Translations under genes and position numbers: made by a program | The notes under the pieces: model-generated | The model's input: the letters and a program-made list of their open reading frames with translations, nothing else | Database searches by the model: none | What the model was told of the DNA's origin: nothing | Assembly (NCBI RefSeq): GCF_014635985.1 | Contig: NZ_BMDT01000002.1 | Coordinates: forward strand, 186,001-250,000 | Direction of reading: 5' to 3' | Source of the DNA: Enterococcus alcedinis | Lineage (GTDB): Bacteria > Bacillota > Bacilli > Lactobacillales > Enterococcaceae | DNA length: 64,000 nt | Part shown: piece by piece, positions 1 to 8,354 of the stretch | Position numbering within the stretch: position 1 is the first letter of the stretch | Layout of the letters: each line of letters opens with the position of its first letter

Positions 1-613
1 CTTCACCAGTCGTTACATCTAAAACAATCGCATCCGCTCCAGCTGCGATTTTCTTACTCATAATAGAGCTCGCAATTAAAGGAATCGAACTAACGGTTGC
101 CGTTACATCACGTAGTGCGTATAGTTTTTTATCAGCTGGTGCTAAGTTACCCGATTGTCCAATGACCGCCACTTGGTTTTCGTTAACGAGTCGAATGAAC
201 TCTGCTTCGGGTACTTCAATTTTAAAACCAGGAATTGCTTCCAGTTTATCTAGCGTGCCCCCGGTATACCCCAGACCACGGCCAGACATTTTCGCCACTG
301 GCACACCCACACTTGCCACAAGTGGTGCTAAAATCAACGTTGTCGTATCACCGACACCACCGGTTGAGTGTTTATCGACTTTTATGCCATCAATTGAGGA
401 TAAATCAATCACCTCACCCGAATGCGCCATCGCTAACGTCATCGCGGTAATTTCTTCATCGGTCATGTCTTGAAAATAAACAGCCATCATAAAAGCGCTC
501 ATTTGATAATCAGGAATCTGATCATTCGTATACCCTTTGATCAGCCATTCAATTTCTTGTTGTGTTAATTGTCCACCATTGCGTTTTTTTTCGATTAAAT
601 CTACTGTGCGCAT
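1..613 (-). CDS. pdp: Pyrimidine-nucleoside phosphorylase, N-terminal part (cut by window edge)
   Basis: Translating the reverse strand gives the N-terminal ~204 residues of a thymidine/pyrimidine-nucleoside phosphorylase. The family landmarks KHSTGGVGD (phosphate binding) and [17 protein letters not shown] are both clear. The enzyme phosphorolyses uridine, deoxyuridine or thymidine to base plus (deoxy)ribose-1-phosphate in the cytoplasm. The ATG at 611-613 is preceded by GAGGTCCGAGCG, a good ribosome binding site. The gene runs off the left edge, so other deo-type salvage genes may follow outside. A LacI regulator lies upstream on the same strand, and the gene has its own promoter. The pdp/deoA choice rests on the Firmicute context. 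Confidence 0.93.
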   Translation of the reverse strand, partial: MRTVDLIEKKRNGGQLTQQEIEWLIKGYTNDQIPDYQMSAFMMAVYFQDMTDEEITAMTLAMAHSGEVIDLSSIDGIKVDKHSTGGVGDTTTLILAPLVASVGVPVAKMSGRGLGYTGGTLDKLEAIPGFKIEVPEAEFIRLVNENQVAVIGQSGNLAPADKKLYALRDVTATVSSIPLIASSIMSKKIAAGADAIVLDVTTGE

Positions 614-677
614 CGCTCGGACCTCACTTCCTCATCTCATTCATTATACAGAATTTCCAAAATAGGTAAACCACTTT

Positions 678-757
678 AGTAAAACAGTTTACTTAATATA
701 CAAAACGATTGAAAACCCTTCCAAACAAAATATACATCGCCTGGATTCGATTGTCAA
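678..757 (-). promoter_or_regulatory. pdp promoter with candidate LacI-type operator
   Basis: On the reverse strand TTGACA (752-757) and TATATT (729-734) are separated by exactly 17 bp, a near-consensus sigma-A promoter reading into pdp. Downstream, at 678-693, lies the near-palindrome AGTAAACTGTTTTACT, placed where a repressor would block elongation. The adjacent LacI-family protein is the obvious candidate to bind it, but this is inference. Confidence 0.7.
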
Positions 758-786
758 CCGCTTTAGCACTATTTAAAAATTAAAAA

Positions 787-1800
787 TTATTCTGTGTTCA
801 TTTTCACACTCTCACGGATTATTAATTTAGTTTCAAAAATTTTATTTGGAATCCGCCGTTCTGGGAATTCAATCGCATCGACAATAAACTTAGCTGCTGT
901 AAAACCAATCTCAAAGACGGGTTGTGTAACCGTCGATAAAGAGGGTGTCAATGACGGCGTGAACGGCAAATCATCAAAACCAATGACTGAAATATCCTCT
1001 GGTACTTTTTTACCCGCTTCATACAGTGCCCGATAGCAACCAATCGCCACAGCATCATTACTACAAAAGATCGCCGTAATCTCAGGATGTGTCAAGACTT
1101 CTTTTGCCATCTGATAGCCACCCTCAATCGTTAAATCACCTGTTGCGACATATTGCTTCTTGTACGGAATCCCCGCATCCTTCAAAGCATGACGGTAAGC
1201 ATTATATCGTTCTTGCAATTGATAATAGGTGCCATTTTCTTTGAGTAAGGCAATGTGCTTATGCCCTTGTTTCGTCAAATAATGAACGGCTTGATATGCC
1301 CCTTCGTATTCTTTGATAATTAGGCGACCAGTGTCTCGTTGATTAATCCCACGATCAATTAAAATCAACGGCATGCGACGATAAAAGTCACTGCCATAAG
1401 CGTACTCTTCAGGTAATAAATTCGGTGTCGCTAAAAGTACACCATCTACGGAACGATGATTCAAATCTTGTAACAGTTGAATTTCTTTTTCTAAACTTTG
1501 TTGGGAGTTACATAAAATCAACATGTAACCGAGTGGATTTAAATACTTCTCGACACCTTCAACCATTTTTGAGAAAAAGAAGTCGGTCACGTCCGGTACA
1601 ATCATGCCAATCGTTTTTGAGTGGCGATTAATTAAATTCGATGCAAAATAATCTGGTCGATATTGGTGTTCATGGACAATATCTAAGACCCGTTTGCGCG
1701 TTTCCTCACTAAAACGACTGCCTTTATTATTTAAAATTTGTGAGACTGTCGTTACAGATACACCCGCCATTTCTGCAATTTGACGAATCGTTTTTTTCAT
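787..1800 (-). CDS. LacI/GalR family transcriptional repressor
   Basis: The 337-residue protein has the complete LacI architecture. The N-terminal helix-turn-helix and hinge (IRQIAEMAGVSVTTVSQILN, then RFSEETRKRV) is followed by a periplasmic-binding-protein-like effector domain beginning TIGMIVPDVTDFFF. It ends in the usual TVTQP and IIRES blocks. The start ATG follows GAGGAGACACCA. The gene begins 16 bp after the methyltransferase stop codon and lies upstream of pdp, so it may be cotranscribed with the former and control the latter. The neighbour suggests a nucleoside or ribose-related ligand, but the effector cannot be read from the sequence. Confidence 0.9.
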   Translation of the reverse strand: MKKTIRQIAEMAGVSVTTVSQILNNKGSRFSEETRKRVLDIVHEHQYRPDYFASNLINRHSKTIGMIVPDVTDFFFSKMVEGVEKYLNPLGYMLILCNSQQSLEKEIQLLQDLNHRSVDGVLLATPNLLPEEYAYGSDFYRRMPLILIDRGINQRDTGRLIIKEYEGAYQAVHYLTKQGHKHIALLKENGTYYQLQERYNAYRHALKDAGIPYKKQYVATGDLTIEGGYQMAKEVLTHPEITAIFCSNDAVAIGCYRALYEAGKKVPEDISVIGFDDLPFTPSLTPSLSTVTQPVFEIGFTAAKFIVDAIEFPERRIPNKIFETKLIIRESVKMNTE

Positions 1801-1816
1801 TGGTGTCTCCTCGATT

Positions 1817-2422
1817 CTATGCTTCCTTCACGCTTTGGATAATATAATAACCGCGGTCTTTTAAAATAATTTCAGCGTTGCCAAACGTTTCAAGCATTTT
1901 CTTTTGGGCACTTGGCGCCCCTTGTTTCTTTTGAATCACAATCGTTAACGTGCCACCCGGTAACAACAAATCTGCCGCATTGACTAAAATTTCATGCACC
2001 ACTTGTTTACCAGCACGAATCGGTGGGTTACTTAAAATCCCTGCATAAGCCGAATGATTCAAAGTTTCATAGATGTATGAAGCATGAATTTCAACATTTT
2101 CGATCTTGTTTTGTTTCGCATTCGTTTGCGCCAATTCAAGTGCACGCTCATTGACATCAACCATTTCGACAACACGCTTCGTATCATAAGCTAACGACAA
2201 ACCAATTGGGCCATAGCCACAACCTAAATCCAGTAACGGTCCTTCCGGTAAATCGGTCGCATCAAAGGCGTCAATTAAGACACGCGAACCAAAATCAATC
2301 GTTCCTTTTGAAAAGACATTACTATCCGTTGTAAAATGAAACAGCTTTCCTTTTAATTCAAAATCCCAATGCGCGTATTCGTGCGCCGTATCTGGCGACT
2401 TACTATAATAATGATTTGTCAT
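1817..2422 (-). CDS. RsmC-like class I SAM-dependent methyltransferase
   Basis: This 201-residue protein is a small-domain MTase. The SAM-binding motif I is LLDLGCGYGPIG, and the catalytic NPP motif appears as SNPPIRAGK, typical of the RsmC/RlmG family that methylates guanine N2 of rRNA. Unlike E. coli RsmC it has only one MTase domain, as is usual for the short Firmicute (YbxB-type) members. The N-terminal HYYSKSPD segment is also characteristic. The rRNA target position is not known from sequence. It is likely cotranscribed with the LacI gene behind it. Confidence 0.85.
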   Translation of the reverse strand: MTNHYYSKSPDTAHEYAHWDFELKGKLFHFTTDSNVFSKGTIDFGSRVLIDAFDATDLPEGPLLDLGCGYGPIGLSLAYDTKRVVEMVDVNERALELAQTNAKQNKIENVEIHASYIYETLNHSAYAGILSNPPIRAGKQVVHEILVNAADLLLPGGTLTIVIQKKQGAPSAQKKMLETFGNAEIILKDRGYYIIQSVKEA

Positions 2423-2580
2423 CTTTTTTCTTCCTTTAAATTAAATTGTTTCTTTAATCATAACGAATTTTGATTACTTGTAAACCATCTTTTTCAATTG
2501 CTTTTACTTTTCTATGATTTAATTTTTCTTTTTGTGATAAAATAATGCATAAAGTTACTTGAGGAGGTCCCCTAGAAAAA

Positions 2581-3501
2581 ATGAAGGAAAGCATGAACTA
2601 TTATGAAATTCCTCGGTCTGAATGGCAAAGCTTTTATACGAAAGAGCATATGCCCTTGACCCAGGACGAGCTCGATAGCATCAAAAGTCTGAATGACCAG
2701 ATTTCAGTACAAGACGTTGAGGATGTTTACATTCCATTAACGCATTTAATCCATCTCTATATGAAAGAATTCGAATCTTTGACTTTAAGCAAAGGACTCT
2801 TTTTACACCGCTACGTCAAAGTTCCGCCATTCATTATTGGGATCGCCGGCAGTGTCGCCGTCGGAAAAAGTACGGTGGCCCGCTTACTACAAACCTTGCT
2901 TTCTCGTCTTTTTTCACGACGCAACGTTCAGTTAATTACGACCGATGGTTTTTTATACCCCAATGCGGTCTTAGAAGAACGAAACATCATGAATCGTAAA
3001 GGCTTTCCCGAAAGTTACGACATGCAACGACTGATTCAAACATTAAATGAAATCAAAACCGGCAAAGATGTCGAAATTCCGCTTTATTCCCATCAAATCT
3101 ATGACATCGTTCCAAATCAATTTGAAACAATCGAACAACCGGATATTTTAATCGTTGAAGGCATTAATACGTTACAATTACCGGCAAATGAACAAATTTA
3201 TGTCAGCGATTTCTTTGATTTCTCGATTTTTATTGATGCCGAACCGGATTTAATTGAGAAATGGTATTTGGAACGCTTCGAATCGCTCCTTGATACTGCC
3301 TTCTTAGATCCAAAAAATTACTACTATCAATATGCCATCGGTGATCGCCAAAAAGCGCTCGCGATGTCACGAACCGTTTGGAAAAATGTGAACTTAAAAA
3401 ACTTAGAAGAATTCATCTTACCGACGCGTGGTCGAGCAGATGTCATCTTACACAAACAAGAAAATCACTTAGTTGACCAGATTTCTCTAAGAAAACACTA
3501 A
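2581..3501 (+). CDS. coaA: Type I pantothenate kinase
   Basis: This 306-residue P-loop kinase catalyses the first step of coenzyme A synthesis, pantothenate to 4'-phosphopantothenate. The Walker A sequence GSVAVGKST lies near residue 90, followed by TTDGFLYPN and RKGFPESYD, all hallmarks of the bacterial CoaA family. The length matches the family. Two starts are possible. The ATG at 2581 lies 13 bp after AGGAGG. The ATG at 2593, giving MNYYEIPRSEW, lies behind AAGGAAAGC. The longer form is listed. The coaA-guaA neighbourhood is common in lactic acid bacteria. Confidence 0.95.
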   Translation: MKESMNYYEIPRSEWQSFYTKEHMPLTQDELDSIKSLNDQISVQDVEDVYIPLTHLIHLYMKEFESLTLSKGLFLHRYVKVPPFIIGIAGSVAVGKSTVARLLQTLLSRLFSRRNVQLITTDGFLYPNAVLEERNIMNRKGFPESYDMQRLIQTLNEIKTGKDVEIPLYSHQIYDIVPNQFETIEQPDILIVEGINTLQLPANEQIYVSDFFDFSIFIDAEPDLIEKWYLERFESLLDTAFLDPKNYYYQYAIGDRQKALAMSRTVWKNVNLKNLEEFILPTRGRADVILHKQENHLVDQISLRKH

Positions 3502-3518
3502 TTTAACGCGATTAATAA

Positions 3519-3547
3519 TTGCCAAACGAAAATAATTTTATTATGAT
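3519..3547 (+). promoter_or_regulatory. guaA promoter
   Basis: TTGCCA (3519-3524) and TATGAT (3542-3547) are spaced by 17 bp upstream of guaA. The predicted 5' leader of about 60 nt contains a small GAAAAAG...CTTTTTC hairpin but not a purine riboswitch aptamer. Confidence 0.6.
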
Positions 3548-3615
3548 AAGATTGGAGATTCATTTTGAAAAAGTTCGCTTTTTCATCAAATTATATAGAA
3601 TAGGGGTCATTCACC

Positions 3616-5181
3616 GTGACAAACATTGACATTATGCCGAACGTTGAAAAAATCATCGTTCTTGATTACGGCAGCCAGTATAACCAATTAATCACTCGTC
3701 GCATTCGTGAATTCGGTGTGTTTTCTGAATTATTAAGCCACCGCATCACAGCTGAAGAAGTTAAAGCAATCAATCCAAAAGGAATTATTCTTTCTGGTGG
3801 ACCGAACAGTGTTTACGCGGACAATGCCTTCCGTATTGATCCAGAAATTTTAAATTTAGGGATTCCTGTTTTAGGAATTTGCTACGGTATGCAATTAATT
3901 ACCGACGAACTTGGTGGAAAAGTTGAAGCTGCGGATAATAAAGAGTACGGTAAAGCCGAACTAAACATTACAAGCGACAAAGCGGATTTATTCCAAAACA
4001 CACCAAAAGACCAAATCGTATGGATGAGCCATGGCGATTTAGTAACAGAAGTTCCAGCTGGATTTGATGTTGTTGGTACAAGTAAAGATTGTCCAATCGC
4101 TGCGATGCAAGACGCTAGTCGTCACATCTACGGCGTACAATTCCACCCAGAAGTTTTACATTCTGAATACGGAACAGACCTATTAAAAGCATTCACTTTT
4201 GATATTGCAGGTTGTGCAGGTGACTGGACAATGGGTAGCTTTATCGAAATCGAAATCGCTAAAATCCGCCAACAAGTTGGCGACAAACGCGTATTACTTG
4301 GCCTTTCAGGTGGCGTTGATTCAAGTGTCGTTGGTGTCCTTTTACAAAAAGCAATCGGCGATCAACTAACATGTATCTTTGTTGACCACGGCTTAATGCG
4401 TAAAAACGAAGGCGATGAAGTAATGGAAATGTTAGGCGGTAAATTCGGTCTAAACATCATCCGTGTTGACGCCAAAGAACGCTTCTTAAGCAAATTAGCT
4501 GGCGTAAGCGATCCAGAACAAAAACGTAAAATCATCGGTAACGAATTCGTTTACTTATTCGATGACGAAGCAGGCAAAATTGCCGGCGAACAAAAAGTTG
4601 AATTCTTAGCACAAGGTACGCTATACACTGACGTCATTGAGTCTGGTACAGAAACCGCTCAAACAATTAAGTCGCACCATAACGTCGGTGGCTTACCAGA
4701 AGACATGGAATTCCAATTAATCGAACCATTAAACACTTTATTCAAAGATGAAGTTCGTGCAGTTGGTACAGAACTTGGCATGCCTGACTCAATCGTTTGG
4801 CGCCAACCATTCCCAGGACCAGGCTTAGGCGTACGCGTACTTGGCGAAATCACAGAAGAGAAATTAGAAATCGTTCGCGAATCTGATGCCATCTTACGTG
4901 AAGAAATCAAGCTTGCTGGCTTAGACCGCGATATCTGGCAATACTTTACTGTCTTACCAGGTATCCGCAGTGTTGGTGTGATGGGCGATGGCCGTACGTA
5001 TGACTATACAATCGGTATCCGCGCAATCACTTCAGTTGATGGCATGACCGCAGACTTCGCACGTATCCCGTGGGATGTATTGCAAAAGATCTCAGTGAGA
5101 ATCGTAAATGAAGTCGCGCATGTGAATCGAATCGTTTATGATATTACGAGCAAACCACCGGCAACTGTTGAGTGGGAATAA
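3616..5181 (+). CDS. guaA: GMP synthase (glutamine-hydrolysing)
   Basis: This 521-residue enzyme converts XMP, ATP and glutamine to GMP. The N-terminal class I glutamine amidotransferase domain has the nucleophile motif GICYGMQ and the HPE triad partner in FHPEV. The ATP-pyrophosphatase domain has the P-loop LSGGVDSS. The C-terminal dimerisation domain ends in [11 protein letters not shown], the invariant family terminus. The start is GTG at 3616 behind GGGGT. An in-frame ATG at 3634 is an alternative. The gene is followed by an intrinsic terminator and then by an accessory region, as expected for a known integration hotspot. Confidence 0.98.
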   Translation: MTNIDIMPNVEKIIVLDYGSQYNQLITRRIREFGVFSELLSHRITAEEVKAINPKGIILSGGPNSVYADNAFRIDPEILNLGIPVLGICYGMQLITDELGGKVEAADNKEYGKAELNITSDKADLFQNTPKDQIVWMSHGDLVTEVPAGFDVVGTSKDCPIAAMQDASRHIYGVQFHPEVLHSEYGTDLLKAFTFDIAGCAGDWTMGSFIEIEIAKIRQQVGDKRVLLGLSGGVDSSVVGVLLQKAIGDQLTCIFVDHGLMRKNEGDEVMEMLGGKFGLNIIRVDAKERFLSKLAGVSDPEQKRKIIGNEFVYLFDDEAGKIAGEQKVEFLAQGTLYTDVIESGTETAQTIKSHHNVGGLPEDMEFQLIEPLNTLFKDEVRAVGTELGMPDSIVWRQPFPGPGLGVRVLGEITEEKLEIVRESDAILREEIKLAGLDRDIWQYFTVLPGIRSVGVMGDGRTYDYTIGIRAITSVDGMTADFARIPWDVLQKISVRIVNEVAHVNRIVYDITSKPPATVEWE

Positions 5182-5190
5182 AGAATTAAT

Positions 5191-5236
5191 AGCTAGAAAG
5201 CCTTTAAAAAAGGCTTTTCTGGCTATTTTTCTTTTT
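5191..5236 (+). terminator. Intrinsic terminator of guaA
   Basis: An imperfect hairpin pairs AGCTAGAAAGCCTTT with AAAGGCTTTTCTGGCT and is followed by a T-rich tail, 10 bp after the guaA stop. Confidence 0.85.
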
Positions 5237-5411
5237 ATTGAACTTTTTATTTTCTCGTTTCGTATAAATGAAGTCGATTTTCATAGGTGCATAATTTCAC
5301 TTGTGTTTTATACCAAGGATGATGGGTTCCTACCTTAATAGTAAGAGTCTTTTTTGTTTTATCAGCTTTTCTTTTCGTTCAATTTTGATTTTCATGAGTT
5401 CAAATTCTTTC

Positions 5412-5560
5412 TTATTTGTTAATAATACGTCCAGCTCCAATGAGGTGTGCTTTCCAATAGGAGTCCGTTAAATTGGCATCACTGACTTTTTTACTGACCA
5501 GATGCTCGTGTAACTTCTTATCTTTTTCATTTCATCACGTCATTCTTGAAATAGAAAAAG
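5412..5560 (-). pseudogene. Remnant of an unidentified protein gene (C-terminal fragment)
   Basis: The reverse strand reads an uninterrupted C-terminal peptide of about 36 codons, including LHEHLVSKKVSDANLTDSYW and ending GAGRIINK with a TAA at 5412-5414. Upstream, the same protein sense appears to continue in another frame through a poly-A stretch (RDEMKK), where stops then intervene. There is no start codon or ribosome binding site in frame. I do not recognise the family. The protein-like composition, rather than low-complexity noise, is the reason for calling it a decayed gene. Confidence 0.4.
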
Positions 5561-5590
5561 AGCAGTCCGTTTTTATCGGACTGCTCTTTA
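5557..5590. terminator. Strong hairpin, possible bidirectional terminator
   Basis: AAAGAGCAGTCCG (5557-5569) pairs perfectly with CGGACTGCTCTTT (5577-5589) around a 7-nt loop. On the reverse strand it is followed by TTTTTC, on the forward strand by TTTAAAAA. It insulates the membrane-protein gene downstream. Confidence 0.65.
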
Positions 5591-5653
5591 AAAATATTAT
5601 ATTTACTTTTAGTTATTTTTTATAGATAATGAAGCTAATAGGAGGGGATTTTT

Positions 5654-6886
5654 TTGCAAAAGAAACCTGATAAAAATAATTATTCTTTATTGAATTCAGC
5701 AGTGTTATTAGTACTTCTTTACATACCCGTAATATTATTATCAAAAAATCTATACAGCGTAGTTAGTATCTATGTCATTCTAATTAGCATATTCCTTATT
5801 CGGATAAATAGGAAAACTATTATCAAAAATATTAATACTTTTTTTATAGAACGAAAAAATATTAAAAATCTAGAATACTATCGAATTACAGATGACAATA
5901 AAGTTATTGACCTAGAAAAAAGAAAGCATACTTTTAGTCTTTTCAGTGATATGACGATGGGAACATTTCTAATTTTAGCAGTAAATCTTATGGCTATAGA
6001 TAGTCTCATACAACATTTTCTAGGAGAATCTTCTGTTTTAAAATTAGTAACTGCAATCGTAATTAGTATTATAGTTCTTATCTGCTATGGAGGTATTATA
6101 GCTGGTATAGTTTATAAATATACAACAACTGTTTACGTTGCAATACCAATGATTAGCGCCATTGTTTACTTTTCATTTTTAGATCCCTTAGTTTCTTTTT
6201 TTCCTGATTTCGCTCGATTTGCTGGCTATTTATTAACTACAATCATATTATACTTCATATTGACTTATACATTTCCGGCTCATGTTTTAAGGAACTTAAA
6301 TAGTAAAACAGTTTTGATTAGCTCATTTACCACAATTTTAACTGCATTTTTGAGTCAAATATTACAATTTTTTTTTGCTAGTTATGTTCAAAATAAACAT
6401 TATTTATTGACACTCGATGCTGTAAGAAATACTACAAATGTATCCAATAGCCTGAAAAGCATTATTATAGATAATCCAGATTTAATAAATATTATCAATC
6501 ATTTTTTACTAAAAGAGACATCCAGTTTATTAACATCAATGACAAGTTTGATCGTAACTGCTTTGACAATTTCTTATATTATAGGGGCATTAATAATCAA
6601 TAGGAAAATACGAAAAAATAATCTGAAAGCCACATTTGTTTATCGGACACTAATCAGGAATGAACAGCCATCATACAGTGATTTAATTACATGCTCTTTT
6701 TATGGTGGTGAAGAATATGAGAATCTGCTTTTAAACAATGATGTAACCTTAAAAATAATTTTGGAAAATGAAGTAGATATTGAAATTCCAGATATTTCCA
6801 GAAAAACAAGACTTGTTGCATGGTGGAAAAGAAACTCAATAATTTATTCTACACTTCAAGATATCCGACAAATTTTTGAAAAATAA
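5654..6886 (+). CDS. Orphan multi-pass membrane protein
   Basis: The gene encodes 410 residues that I cannot assign to a family. It starts at TTG (5654) behind a strong GGAGGGG with 7-bp spacing. At least eight hydrophobic segments are visible: two near residues 15-50, a group of five between about 100 and 240, and one near 300-320. They are followed by a soluble C-terminal tail of about 90 residues containing TLIRNEQPSYSD and ending DIRQIFEK. The acidic/basic loop after the first hairpin is rich in Lys and Asn. The codons are strongly AT-biased compared with guaA. It lies alone between a hairpin and decayed mobile-element genes, so it is probably acquired cargo. A role in defence or stress is possible but unsupported. 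Confidence 0.8.
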   Translation: MQKKPDKNNYSLLNSAVLLVLLYIPVILLSKNLYSVVSIYVILISIFLIRINRKTIIKNINTFFIERKNIKNLEYYRITDDNKVIDLEKRKHTFSLFSDMTMGTFLILAVNLMAIDSLIQHFLGESSVLKLVTAIVISIIVLICYGGIIAGIVYKYTTTVYVAIPMISAIVYFSFLDPLVSFFPDFARFAGYLLTTIILYFILTYTFPAHVLRNLNSKTVLISSFTTILTAFLSQILQFFFASYVQNKHYLLTLDAVRNTTNVSNSLKSIIIDNPDLINIINHFLLKETSSLLTSMTSLIVTALTISYIIGALIINRKIRKNNLKATFVYRTLIRNEQPSYSDLITCSFYGGEEYENLLLNNDVTLKIILENEVDIEIPDISRKTRLVAWWKRNSIIYSTLQDIRQIFEK

Positions 6887-6889
6887 TCT

Positions 6890-7140
6890 TTTAATACACC
6901 ATGTGAAGTTGCAATATAGTTGCCTTCGATTTCCATATATCACCCTAAAGCTTGATAATCGATATAGTTCTGTAAGTTACTGGGTACTTCACCAAGTTGC
7001 CCCGTTTCTTCGACATAGTAACGGGTAACATCTTCCATAGAATCACAATCGCTGTAGCAAATAATATAATCTTTGTGCTCTAATAATTCTTCTAAGCTGT
7101 TAAACCACATACCTTGGATTTCACTTAGTTCATCATTCCT
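6890..7140 (-). pseudogene. ardA: Decayed ardA-type antirestriction gene, C-terminal part
   Basis: Translating the reverse strand gives the C-terminal ~80 residues of an ArdA/Tn916 Orf18-type DNA-mimic antirestriction protein. Diagnostic blocks are YSDCDSMEDVTRYYVEETG, LGEVPSNLQNYIDYQALG and EIEGNYIATSHG. A TGA stop replaces the residue after YQALG, the extreme C-terminus runs into the end of the neighbouring gene, and the N-terminal half is absent. ArdA inhibits type I restriction-modification during entry of conjugative elements, so this is a footprint of a Tn916-like or related element. Confidence 0.85.
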
Positions 7141-7340
7141 GAAAATGACAAATGAATAACACCTAAAAAATTACGTTTTTATTTAATCTACAGTTATGTT
7201 GAGTATGTTTTCTACCTTATTGTTAAATCCATTGTCGTCCTATAAACAATGGATTTCAGTTCGGAAGCATTGTTTTAAATTACGATAATAGCTAGAACAA
7301 TTCTCTTATCTCCATTAGATTTGAAATACAACTATTATCA

Positions 7341-7906
7341 TCATTCGTTTTTTTTCGATAAATTAATACTGTTTATATTCGCATAGATTGCTACTTCTAT
7401 GTCTAGTAATCTATCCCCTATATAATATGTTTTTCGTTTGTCCAAGTTGTACTTTTCAATTAAATACTCAATCGCCTGAGGATCCGGTTTGCGTTTAAAT
7501 TCATAACTACTGGTGACCACTTCAACAAAAAAAGACGCTATATTCAAATCCTTGAGTATTGTATTGGCTACATCACTCTTATGTGTGTAAATATAGTTCT
7601 GGACATTATTCTGTTTTGTCCACAATAAAATTTCTTTGGATCCGTCCATTAATTTTATATCATTCACCTTAGATTTATTTTTTCAGAGAAAAATCGTTTC
7701 ATCTTATCATACGAAATATCATTTTCTAACAATTCTTCCTTCAATAAAGATACCACTGATTTACTCAAAATATGCTTTTTTACCGCTCCGTAATCAAAAT
7801 AGATTTTAAAATATGAAAAAGTTTCTTCTAAAGATTTTAGAAGAACATTATACGAGTCTAATAGCGTTCCATCTAAATCCCAAATAAAATTATGCGTACT
7901 CTACAT
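7341..7906 (-). pseudogene. HAD-superfamily phosphatase gene, frameshifted
   Basis: Two adjacent reverse-strand frames together form one HAD-IA hydrolase. The upstream half carries motif I, FIWDLDGTLLDSYN. The downstream half (7341-7667) carries motif II (IYTHKSD), the motif III lysine (KRKPDP) and motif IV (YYIGDRLLDIE). The halves are joined by a one-base frameshift at about 7670-7680, where the upstream frame meets TGA. The only ATG with a good ribosome binding site (AGAGGAAAG before 7906) is followed directly by TAG. The gene therefore looks doubly disrupted, unless sequencing error or recoding intervenes. The substrate is unknown. Confidence 0.75.
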
Positions 7907-8354
7907 CTTTCCTCTGTAAGTTTATATGTTGCTTAAACTTTTGTCATGTCGTCTGAAAAAATTAGCTATTTCCATTGACGGCGACTATATAATCCTCTCA
8001 GTTAGACCAGGCTCCATTTTTATACCATCTTCTCTATTACAAAAAATTATATCATTCGACATTTTTTGTCTACTATTAATTGATTTTAACGTTTTTCTCA
8101 TATATTAAATACCTATCATTTTATTAGCTTCTACTACTCATATATGAGTAGTAGAGTGCATCTGTCTTGTTTGGTTTTCAGTGTTAGTTCAATCTGATTA
8201 AAACAACTGAATTTAATTATTATAATTTAATAAAAAACTGTTTAAAATTAACTACTTAATTATGAATAACTTACTAGTCTCCGAAATTTAGATTCAAGAA
8301 TCTAAATTTCGAGGAGAAATATCATGATAAAAGTACTTCTCCACTATCCTTTTA
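7907..8354. other. 448-bp AT-rich gap with palindromes, no convincing gene
   Basis: A reverse-strand reading frame (about 8103-7926, beginning MRKTLKSINSRQK) is broken by a TAG and lacks a ribosome binding site, so it is at most another remnant. The gap contains the perfect palindrome at 8131-8154. At 8282-8311 a second hairpin pairs CGAAATTTAGATT with AATCTAAATTTCG. It has no U-run on either strand, so it is not an ordinary terminator. Confidence 0.5.
8131..8154. repeat. Perfect 24-bp palindrome
   Basis: The half-sequence CTACTACTCATA is followed immediately by its exact reverse complement, with no spacer. No T-tract follows. It could be an operator, a resolution or recombination site, or the trace of an excised element. 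No protein in the window is an obvious partner apart from the XRE regulator 200 bp away. Confidence 0.6.

Noticed and set aside
3502-3615. Purine riboswitch in front of guaA.
   Set aside because: The leader lacks the aptamer junction sequences; only a small hairpin is present.
5138-5338. Forward ORF overlapping the guaA end.
   Set aside because: It reads through the guaA terminator in another frame and has no start site signal.
7926-8108. Sixty-codon open frames on both strands (forward MLLKLLSCRL..., reverse MRKTLKSINS... with an internal TAG).
   Set aside because: No ribosome binding site, no recognisable protein character in the forward frame, and an internal stop in the reverse one.
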